A stretch of 19,304 nt of DNA from Erysipelotrichaceae bacterium (GTDB lineage Bacteria > Bacillota_I > Bacilli_A > Erysipelotrichales > Erysipelotrichaceae). Location of the stretch: contig DOUE01000028.1 of NCBI GenBank assembly GCA_003520745.1, positions 1,078 through 20,381 on the forward strand, given 5' to 3'. The translations under genes and the position numbers were made by a program. Below the pieces are notes generated by a model that did no database searches, was not told the origin of the DNA, and saw only the letters and a list, made by a program, of their open reading frames with translations. Positions 13,339 through 19,304 of this stretch are shown piece by piece (the stretch's first letter is position 1; each line of letters opens with the position of its first letter).

Positions 13339-14692
13339 CATGGTCACCCGCCAGATCCAACATCGCCCCGGCATAGACTTCCACCAGTTTTTCCAAGTCA
13401 TGCAGGTCGATGCACTCGTCGGCTTGATGGGCCAGACTCGGTTCGTCTTTTCGATGCGGACCGAAGGCCACGCAGTTTCGGATCACTTTACTATAGGTCA
13501 CGCCGCCGGAAATGATCGGACGCGAAACTGCATCCTTGGACCACTCGGCATAGCGCTTAAGCAAGATTTTGATCATCGGACTGTTTTCATCGTTGAGGAT
13601 GGGTCTCGCATCGTAATCCAAGCTCAGGTCGAGTCCGATCAAACGTTCCTGTAATCGACGCGTCAAGTCGTGCGAATCGCATTCGATGGGATAGCGACAG
13701 TCGATTTCCGCATACAGTTCACCCTTTTGAATCCGCAAGACCCCGAGATTCATGGTGAGTTTGCCCATGGTTTCACTGGTGAAGGAAAGACCCGCGGATT
13801 CGCCATAGGGATCGCGGAACACGGTGTGAAGCATCTTCGTCAACGGATCTTCGGTCGCACTCGCGATCAATTCCAATAGTTTTACCGTCGCATTGTCCCC
13901 CAGTTCGGGTCGTGACGCATGGGCGGCTTTCCCTTCGACATGGACCAAGATTCCGTCCGGAGTGGTTTCGATCGTATGCGTGATCTTCGATCGATCGAGT
14001 CGGTCGATCAGGATTTCAGGGATCAGGCTAGTGAAGCGGGCTTGGGCGGTCGGGGCGATGACGTTGCACTGAACGCCTCCCTCCAGAGAATCGAAATTCG
14101 CGAACACCTTCCCTTTCAGCGTCCACATCAAAGCGCCTTTTTCACCGATGGACAGCGGGAAATACCCGTCCGGGGTGAAAGCGAACTTCGGTTCACCGGC
14201 TTTTGAGATGTAATGTTTGATGTCGTCCATGGTCCGCTCTTCATCGCAACCTAAAACGACCCGTAGTTGGCGTTTCAGTGTGAATCGTTTCGCGTCAAGC
14301 CCCTCTTTGATGTCTTTCAGGGCGGTATAGACGGCCATCGCCGGACCTTTGTTGTCCTGCGTCCCTCGTCCATATAGTTTATTGTCGACGATTTCGCCGC
14401 CGAAGGGATCCTTCGTCCATCCGACCCCTTCGCTCACCACATCGAGGTGGCAAACGACATCGATCCGCTCTTCGCCCTCTCCTAAAACGATCGCGATGGC
14501 GTGGTTGTCATAGTCCAATACTTTAAAACCGTCGCGTAGCGCCAGTTCCTTCATGAACGTCAGCGCGTTGAACGCGCCGACCCCGTAGGGATGCTCGGTT
14601 GTTACGGTATGTAGGTCGCCGACGCTGTTGATGCGGATCAAGGCTTGCAGGTTCGTGACCATTTCTTCAATTCTACGTTGCTTCAGTAACAT
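13331..14692 (-). CDS. pepV: Dipeptidase PepV (M20 family, Sapep-like)
   Basis: 453 residues, the usual PepV length. M20 zinc-site motifs in order: VVCHLDVV (H82, D84), GRGTQDNKGP (bridging D113), GCDEERTMDD (catalytic E151, E152), TPDGYFPL (D175) and, near the C-terminus, LAHQADECIDL with the last His. A lid/dimer domain lies between about 180 and 390. PepV-type enzymes hydrolyse dipeptides and some tripeptides with an unblocked N-terminus in the cytoplasm. ATG 14692 is 1 base after the ecfT stop, with GAGGT upstream, so it belongs to the operon; its end overlaps paralogue B. Its presence inside an ECF-transporter/SAM-hydrolase operon is unexpected and may hint that the imported compound contains a peptide bond, but it may also be a housekeeping passenger. 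Confidence 0.93.
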   Translation of the reverse strand: MLLKQRRIEEMVTNLQALIRINSVGDLHTVTTEHPYGVGAFNALTFMKELALRDGFKVLDYDNHAIAIVLGEGEERIDVVCHLDVVSEGVGWTKDPFGGEIVDNKLYGRGTQDNKGPAMAVYTALKDIKEGLDAKRFTLKRQLRVVLGCDEERTMDDIKHYISKAGEPKFAFTPDGYFPLSIGEKGALMWTLKGKVFANFDSLEGGVQCNVIAPTAQARFTSLIPEILIDRLDRSKITHTIETTPDGILVHVEGKAAHASRPELGDNATVKLLELIASATEDPLTKMLHTVFRDPYGESAGLSFTSETMGKLTMNLGVLRIQKGELYAEIDCRYPIECDSHDLTRRLQERLIGLDLSLDYDARPILNDENSPMIKILLKRYAEWSKDAVSRPIISGGVTYSKVIRNCVAFGPHRKDEPSLAHQADECIDLHDLEKLVEVYAGAMLDLAGDHDE

Positions 14693-14693
14693 A

Positions 14694-15551
14694 TCATACC
14701 TCGAAGGGGAACCACATTTTGGTCGCGGGTTCCCAGATGTTGCGCGACACGATCCAAGCCAGACAGAAGATAAACAAAGCGAGCGTCGACCATCTGAAAA
14801 ATCTATCCATCATCGTCGGTTCGACTTCGGCGTAGTACGTCCGGTCTTTCTTCAACCCGTAGCCCCGAAGGTCCAAGGCGTTGGCGATGTTACCGATCCG
14901 GTCAAACGACGTGATGATTAGTGGAAACAGGATGTAGATCGTTTGTTTCAAACGTTTGAGGATCGGCGTCTTGCGAAGGTCCATCTCGACGCCTCGCGCC
15001 TGCATCGACACCTTGATGTTTTCATAGTCCCGGGAAATGTCGGGGATGTAGCGGAACGCGAGCGAGACGACCGTGCAGATTTTATACGGGACGCCAAGAC
15101 CATGCAGACCCGAAGCCAGTTCGCTGGGGGTGATCGAAAGGATGAACGCCATCGAAACCGCAAACGACGTCAGCATTTTAAACAAACGGACCAGCAGATA
15201 CCAGAGCGTCTCCAGACTGACGAAATAGTAGGAACTAAACGAATACAAGATTGTGCTGGTCCCGCCGGTCCATTCGGAACCGATGTTCGGTTTGACGACC
15301 CAGTATAGGAAGATGTTGAAGAAGTTCATCAGGAAGATCGCGATGAAGAGGACGATGATCACTTTCCAATCGGGTTTCAGGCTGACGATCGCGATGAGGG
15401 AAAGAAACATCAACGGCGCCAACAAGCGCAGGTCGAACGACATGATCGTATAGACGATGCAGACGATGAAGAGCCCGACCTTCGTTTTCCCCGAGAGACG
15501 GTGGAGGAAGGTTTTCCCCGGGACGATGTTGATGAAAATGCGTTTACTCAT
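14694..15551 (-). CDS. ecfT: Energy-coupling factor transporter transmembrane protein EcfT
   Basis: 285 residues with about five to six membrane helices in the N-terminal two thirds. The two cytoplasmic coupling helices show the X-R-G signatures that contact the ATPases: SMQARGVEM (ARG 185-187) and ALDLRGYGL (LRG 228-230). HRLSGKTKVGLF near residue 17 is also typical. EcfT joins the S component to the ATPase pair in the membrane. Its start (ATG 15551) overlaps the fused ATPase gene by 8 bases, and pepV follows after 1 base. Because S component, ATPase and EcfT are together in one operon, this is a dedicated (group I) ECF importer rather than a shared module. Confidence 0.95.
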   Translation of the reverse strand: MSKRIFINIVPGKTFLHRLSGKTKVGLFIVCIVYTIMSFDLRLLAPLMFLSLIAIVSLKPDWKVIIVLFIAIFLMNFFNIFLYWVVKPNIGSEWTGGTSTILYSFSSYYFVSLETLWYLLVRLFKMLTSFAVSMAFILSITPSELASGLHGLGVPYKICTVVSLAFRYIPDISRDYENIKVSMQARGVEMDLRKTPILKRLKQTIYILFPLIITSFDRIGNIANALDLRGYGLKKDRTYYAEVEPTMMDRFFRWSTLALFIFCLAWIVSRNIWEPATKMWFPFEV

Positions 15552-17247
15552 GGATTTTCACCTCCCGTTCATGGCCGATGAAATGATCGACCAAGGTTTG
15601 TGCAGGTAATCCCAGACGCAACGCCAAAGTATAGAGCGAAGTTTGTTTGAGGTTGGCTTTCTCGATGATTTCATTATCGCTCAAGACCTCGACGACCAAG
15701 TCGTCGGCGATTTTCTCCCCGTCGGCGAACACGATCGCCCGATCGGTGTATTCGATCGCCAGATGCATGTCGTGGGTGATGAAGATGATCGTAATCCCGG
15801 TCTGGCGGTTAAGGTCGTCCAGGAAATCCATGATTTCCGTATAATGGCGATAATCCTGCCCGGCCGTGGGTTCATCAAGAATCAAGACTTCCGTATCCAG
15901 CGCCAACATCGCGGCGACGGTGATGCGTTTGCGCTGTCCGTAGCTTACCGCGCTGACCGGCCAGTTCCGCATCGGCCACAACCCGCAAACCGTCAAGGCT
16001 CGTTGTACCCTTTCGTCGATTTCACTTTGAGGTAGGTTACGTAGCGTCAATGCGAACGCGACTTCTTCCTTGATGATGTTTTTCACCAACATTTGATTGG
16101 GGTTCTGCATCACGAAGCCGATTTTTTCGCCGATCTCACGAATCGACCACGTCTTCAGGTCGGTTTTCTGATACGTAATGCTTCCATGGTCGGGACGGAC
16201 GATACCGCATAAAAGCTTGGCCATCGTCGACTTCCCCGCCCCGTTCTTCCCGATGAACGCGATCTTTTCGCCTTTTCGCACTTGAAAAGAGATGTTCTTG
16301 ATGGCTTCCTGCGTATCGTAGGAAAAGCGTACGTTCGTCGCTTCGATCAACACTTCCCCAGGATAATGTGCCTTCGGCTGGATTTCCGTTTGGATGAAGT
16401 TCAAAAGCGAATCGCGGTAGGGATCCAGATTGAAGCGGGTGACGGAAGACGGATGGTCGTCCGCATGAAGGACGCATCCCGCATGGTGCATCTGCGTGAT
16501 AAACAAGGGTTCGCGAATCCCGATTTCAGGTAAAAGTTTTCCGCATAGCAGGGTGTCGGCGTCGCCGTCGAAGACGATCCGTCCTTCATCCATCACCAAG
16601 ATCCGGTCGACCTCGCGATGCAAGACGTCTTCCAGGCGATGCTCGATGATGACGACGGTTTTCCCTTGCGAATGGATGTCGTCGATCAGTTCCACCGCGT
16701 GCATCCCGGCTTTCGGGTCGAGGCTGGCCAAAGGCTCGTCGAAAAGCACGATGTCCACGTGCTCGTGCAGAACGCCCGCTAGCGATACTTTTTGTTTTTG
16801 TCCCCCCGACAAGGCATAGGGGACGTGGTTGAGGAAATCCTGCATCCCGACGATCGAGGCCGCCGCGATCACTTGGGGGATCATCATCGACCGTTTGACC
16901 GCCTGGTTTTCAAGGGCGAAGGCGATGTCTTCGCCGACCGACAAGGCGACGAATTGGGCGTCGGAGTCCTGCAGGACCGTCCCGACGTGCTTGCTTAACG
17001 AAAAGATGCCGGCATGGCGTGTATCCATGCCGGCCACCTTGACTTCGCCGGTCGATTCACCTTTGAAGGAGAACGGGATCAATCCGTTGATGCAATTGGC
17101 CAAGGTCGATTTCCCGCTTCCGCTGGGACCCAGGATCAGCACCTTCTCCCCTTCAAAGATCGTAAGATTGATTCCATGCAAGGTCGGTTCGCTTTGCGAG
17201 GCATAGCGGAACCCGAAATCATGGAATTCGATCACCGGATTCTTCAT
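15544..17247 (-). CDS. ECF transporter ATPase, two nucleotide-binding domains fused (EcfA1-EcfA2-like)
   Basis: 567 residues with two ABC domains. Domain 1: Walker A GPSGSGKST (40-48), Q-loop LQDSDAQFV, signature LSGGQKQK (146-153), Walker B VLFDEPLASLD, switch IIEHR. Domain 2: Walker A GKNGAGKST (333-341), Q-loop MQNPNQML, signature VSYGQRKR (434-441), Walker B LILDEPTAGQD, switch FITHD. The second signature has Tyr where Gly is usual (SYGQ for SGGQ); the fused ECF ATPases I recall of this subgroup often show this, so it is probably functional. The linker (about 240-295) is divergent. ATP hydrolysis drives toppling of the S component. It starts 2 bases after the S-component stop and overlaps ecfT by 8 bases. 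The fused layout resembles YkoD-type dedicated systems. Confidence 0.94.
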   Translation of the reverse strand: MKNPVIEFHDFGFRYASQSEPTLHGINLTIFEGEKVLILGPSGSGKSTLANCINGLIPFSFKGESTGEVKVAGMDTRHAGIFSLSKHVGTVLQDSDAQFVALSVGEDIAFALENQAVKRSMMIPQVIAAASIVGMQDFLNHVPYALSGGQKQKVSLAGVLHEHVDIVLFDEPLASLDPKAGMHAVELIDDIHSQGKTVVIIEHRLEDVLHREVDRILVMDEGRIVFDGDADTLLCGKLLPEIGIREPLFITQMHHAGCVLHADDHPSSVTRFNLDPYRDSLLNFIQTEIQPKAHYPGEVLIEATNVRFSYDTQEAIKNISFQVRKGEKIAFIGKNGAGKSTMAKLLCGIVRPDHGSITYQKTDLKTWSIREIGEKIGFVMQNPNQMLVKNIIKEEVAFALTLRNLPQSEIDERVQRALTVCGLWPMRNWPVSAVSYGQRKRITVAAMLALDTEVLILDEPTAGQDYRHYTEIMDFLDDLNRQTGITIIFITHDMHLAIEYTDRAIVFADGEKIADDLVVEVLSDNEIIEKANLKQTSLYTLALRLGLPAQTLVDHFIGHEREVKIHE

Positions 17248-17249
17248 GA

Positions 17250-17828
17250 TTATTCTTTCGTCAGGTTCTTGGATCCGCCATAACGTTTCGCGAGTAGGAA
17301 CAACAACGGGATGCCCAACAGGGTCAATACGAGAACGTTGGACGCTCCGCCGGTCAGCGACTGCATGAACGTAATCGTCAATTCCCCGCCGTAGAACAAG
17401 ACGGTGAAGATTGGCGTAATGACGCCGAACGCCAATGCGTTGGCCAATACGGCGATGATGGCGAAAATGACCGCGTGTTTAACGGTAAATACGCCCTCGT
17501 CGATGCGCGCCCCGTAAACCGGAAGCAAACCGACGAAGAAGCCCAGGACGGCGTTCCCGATCGACCAGTCGAACCAGAAACCCCAACCGCCGATCAAGTC
17601 GGCCAATACGTTGCCGACACCGCAGGCGACCAAGGCCGGAACCGGTCCGAACAACGCGCCGACGATGACCGGGATCAACATCGCGGTGGTCAGCTTGGTG
17701 TTGGTGAACACCTGGACGCCCCCGTAAACCATCAAGACCCCGAACAAGGCGGCGCCGATCGCGACCGCGACGATGGTCTTGGTATTCCATTCCCCGATAA
17801 TCAAAGCCAATAGACTCTTCTTCTTCAT
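17250..17828 (-). CDS. ECF transporter S component, UPF0397-type (substrate unknown)
   Basis: 192 residues, about five to six membrane helices. Features of UPF0397: a cytoplasmic N-terminus, TIVAVAIGAALFGVLM (typical AIGIGAALYG-like ECF S motif), AMLIPVIVGALFGPVPALV, then GVGNVLADLIGGWGFWFDWSIGNAVLGFFVGLLP (quoted in part: LADLIGGWGFWFDWSIG). The ATPase-contact Ala/Gly pattern is in helix 1. S components bind a vitamin or small molecule; this subfamily is sometimes labelled riboflavin-type from family naming, without strong evidence. ATG 17828 has AAAGGAGGG upstream and a TATAAT at 17859-17854; it heads a six-gene leftward operon. The unusually short leader (about 19 bases) leaves no room for a riboswitch. 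Substrate not identified. Confidence 0.85.
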   Translation of the reverse strand: MKKKSLLALIIGEWNTKTIVAVAIGAALFGVLMVYGGVQVFTNTKLTTAMLIPVIVGALFGPVPALVACGVGNVLADLIGGWGFWFDWSIGNAVLGFFVGLLPVYGARIDEGVFTVKHAVIFAIIAVLANALAFGVITPIFTVLFYGGELTITFMQSLTGGASNVLVLTLLGIPLLFLLAKRYGGSKNLTKE

Positions 17829-17853
17829 AGTATACCCTCCTTTGGTTAGTCCT

Positions 17854-17859
17854 ATTATA
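17854..17859 (-). promoter_or_regulatory. -10 element for the ECF/SAM-hydrolase operon promoter
   Basis: Perfect TATAAT (17859-17854, leftward), 25 bases upstream of the start codon. The position 17 bases further upstream reads TTATTT, a poor -35, so either an activator is needed or the G-run before the -10 compensates. Confidence 0.5.
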
Positions 17860-17916
17860 CCCCTTTACCTGAAAATAAATAAAGCGTTACAACGAATTTT
17901 CACTATTTTTCAATAC

Positions 17917-17940
17917 AAAAAAAGGAACCGGAGTTCCTTT
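17917..17940 (-). terminator. Intrinsic terminator of speB
   Basis: Leftward eight-base-pair stem AAAGGAAC (17940-17933) / GTTCCTTT (17928-17921), loop TCCG, with seven T in all (17923-17917, starting inside the second arm). The speB stop codon TAA (17941-17939) is part of the stem base. Confidence 0.85.
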
Positions 17941-18805
17941 AGCGTAATCTGTTTTTCGATAAAGCGATCAGCGATTCGCGCGTGATCTTGCAGGCAAGCG
18001 CCGTGCTGGCGCCCGAATGGTCGTAGATCGGGGACAATTCGTTGATGTCCATCCCCACGACGCGCAGATGGCTCATGTGGATGACGGAGTTCAAGAGGTC
18101 CATGAAGCCGATCCCGCCGGCTTCCGGCGTACCGGTCCCCGGGAAATTGGAAGGATCCAACACGTCGAGGTCGATCGTGATGTAGACGGGGACTTCACCC
18201 AAATTGGGAAGGATGTCTTTTAAGGTCTCACAAGTCGATTTTTCGATGTAGTTGTGTTGCTGGGCGAAGATGAATTCATCGCGCGCCCCGGAACGCAGTC
18301 CGAAGTGGAAGATCTTCCCGTCGCCGACCAAGTCGTAGCAGCGCTTGAGCACGGTCGCATGGGAGAACCATTCGCCGTAATAGGTGTCACGCAGGTCGGT
18401 GTGGGCGTCGAAGTGGATGATGTGGAGGTCGGGGTACTTTTCATAGACGGCGCGTACCGAACCGAAGGTGACGGTGTGTTCCCCGCCGATCATGAACGGG
18501 ACTTTTTCATCGTCGACAATCGCTTTGGCGTGTTGGTAGATTTCTTCCAACGCTCGCTCGGCGCTGCCAAACGGAAGGACGAGGTCGCCGGAATCGAAGA
18601 CGCTGCACTGTACCAAATCATAATCCTGGTACGGGCTATAGGTTTCCAACCCGATCGATTCGGCGCGGATCGCACTGGGTCCAAATCGGGTCCCAGGACG
18701 AAAGGAAGTGGTGGAATCGAAGGGTGCGCCGAAGATCACGATGTGCGAATCTTCGTATTCCTTATCGCATCCGACGAAGGTGGAGACGTTTTTATTCATG
18801 GTCAT
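17939..18805 (-). CDS. speB: Agmatinase (ureohydrolase family)
   Basis: 288 residues. The six manganese ligands of ureohydrolases are visible: H110 (GGEHTVTFG), D133, H135, D137 (HFDAHTDLRD), D212 and D214 (TIDLDVLDPSNFPGTGTPEAGG, quoted in part). FGPSAIR and MDINELSP are further family motifs. It hydrolyses agmatine to putrescine and urea, feeding the spermidine synthase gene immediately upstream. Start ATG 18805 is preferred over ATG 18799 because AAGGAG lies 10 rather than 16 bases away; it overlaps the end of speE by 14 bases, indicating coupled translation. The speE-speB order is also known from Bacillus subtilis. Arginine decarboxylase is not in the window. Specificity for agmatine over other guanidino compounds follows from the operon, not from a decisive residue. 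Confidence 0.93.
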   Translation of the reverse strand: MTMNKNVSTFVGCDKEYEDSHIVIFGAPFDSTTSFRPGTRFGPSAIRAESIGLETYSPYQDYDLVQCSVFDSGDLVLPFGSAERALEEIYQHAKAIVDDEKVPFMIGGEHTVTFGSVRAVYEKYPDLHIIHFDAHTDLRDTYYGEWFSHATVLKRCYDLVGDGKIFHFGLRSGARDEFIFAQQHNYIEKSTCETLKDILPNLGEVPVYITIDLDVLDPSNFPGTGTPEAGGIGFMDLLNSVIHMSHLRVVGMDINELSPIYDHSGASTALACKITRESLIALSKNRLR

Positions 18806-19304
18806 TTTTCAACAACTCCTTTACATAGTTGGGAAGCGCGAAGCAACCCACATGAAGTTCGGTGTTATAATACTTGGTTTTCAGGTTTAATGCATTCCAT
18901 TTGACCGCATCCAGGTCTTTGATCGGATCGAATTTCTTCGATGCGAAGCCAAACAGCCAATAGCCCGAAGGATAGGTCGGGATATGCGCCTGATAGACGC
19001 GCGCGATGGGGAATTTCTCGCGGATCCTACGATGCGCGCGTTGCATCGCGACGGCGTTGAAACTATAGTAGGGGCTTTCGTGTTGGTTGACCAAAATCCC
19101 CGATTCGCTCAGCGCGTTGTAGCAGTTGCCGTAGAACTCACGGGTAAACAAGCCTTCGCCCGGACCGACCGGATCGGTCGAGTCGACCAGGATCAAATCA
19201 TATTCGTTCTTTTTCGAACGGACGAATTTCAAGCCGTCTTCGAAGTGCAGTTTGACCCGCGGATCGTCGAAGGAACAGGCGGTCGACGGAAAGAACTGAC
19301 GACC
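18792..19304 (-). CDS. speE: Spermidine synthase (polyamine aminopropyltransferase), C-terminal part (cut by window edge)
   Basis: 171 codons are visible, open to base 19304; the start lies outside the window. The frame reads FDDPRVKLHFEDGLKFV, then YDLILVDSTDPVGPGEGLF, with the aspartate of DSTDPVGP as the expected catalytic base, then ALSESGILVNQHESPYY and a C-terminal segment TYPSGYWLFGFASKK, all standard for SpeE. It moves an aminopropyl group from decarboxylated SAM to putrescine. The missing part holds the N-terminal beta-hairpin and the first half of the Rossmann domain. Its last codons overlap speB, forming a coupled speE-speB pair. Reading starts at the plus-strand end; no frameshift is seen. 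Confidence 0.95.
   Translation of the reverse strand, partial: GRQFFPSTACSFDDPRVKLHFEDGLKFVRSKKNEYDLILVDSTDPVGPGEGLFTREFYGNCYNALSESGILVNQHESPYYSFNAVAMQRAHRRIREKFPIARVYQAHIPTYPSGYWLFGFASKKFDPIKDLDAVKWNALNLKTKYYNTELHVGCFALPNYVKELLKNDHE

Noticed and set aside
17829..17938. Riboswitch in front of the ECF S-component gene
   Set aside because: From the -10 at 17854-17859 the leader is only about 19 bases long; the rest is the speB terminator and AT-rich spacer with no aptamer-like structure.
1..19304. Mycoplasma genetic code (TGA as Trp), CRISPR, insertion sequences, tRNA or rRNA genes
   Set aside because: TGA ends genes at their expected family lengths (cutC, ecfT, cadA, vanW) and Trp is TGG. 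No regularly spaced repeats, terminal inverted repeats with a transposase, or tRNA cloverleaf was seen by reading; a tRNAscan or repeat search was not possible here.

Overview
The window comes from a low-copy-element bacterial chromosome, probably a Bacillota or Mycoplasmatota-type organism (Erysipelotrichia/Izemoplasma-like is my guess). The reasons are purine-rich AGGAGG-type ribosome binding sites, a PepV dipeptidase, a UPF0397-type ECF transporter, a MupG/MurQ pair, a VanW protein and a CzrA/SmtB-type zinc repressor. TGA works as a stop and tryptophan is TGG, so this is code 11, not the Mycoplasma code. Base composition is moderately GC-rich. I see no rRNA, tRNA, CRISPR array, insertion sequence or prophage, and no gene-free stretch longer than about 110 bases.

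Layout. At 1-461 (-) is the 5' part of a TldD/PmbA-like gene, divergent from cutC and a Cof-type HAD phosphatase (535-2107, +). A bidirectional terminator separates these from a leftward block: an RlmD-type rRNA methyltransferase, a small pyrophosphatase-like protein with missing catalytic acids, and a zinc/cadmium operon. The zinc operon is ArsR repressor, then P1B-2 ATPase, then a DEDDh exonuclease, all with overlapping reading frames and a well-formed promoter and operator at 6983-7043. Next is a leftward trio of TSUP permease, glyoxalase-fold protein and VanW (7071-9028), with VanW AT-rich compared with its neighbours.

At 9126 transcription turns rightward: mscL, then mupG and murQ, which together convert MurNAc-6P-GlcNAc to GlcNAc-6P plus GlcNAc and lactate (cell-wall recycling). 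A bidirectional terminator at 11615-11640 faces a six-gene leftward operon (17828 to 11639): ECF S component, fused double ATPase, EcfT, PepV dipeptidase and two tandem SAM-hydrolase (DUF62) paralogues, with junctions from 8-base overlap to 9-base gap or less. The window ends with a leftward polyamine unit, speE (cut by the window edge) overlapping speB.

The most interesting system is the ECF / dipeptidase / twin SAM-hydrolase operon: a dedicated vitamin-type importer of unknown substrate physically coupled to two enzymes predicted to act on S-adenosyl-methionine or a related 5'-substituted adenosine. One paralogue has lost both conserved Asn residues of the FGNLWTN loop while keeping the Asp-Arg-His triad. 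Secondary points are the exonuclease nested in a zinc-efflux operon, the degenerate pyrophosphatase, and mupG sitting directly behind a terminator with no room for a promoter.
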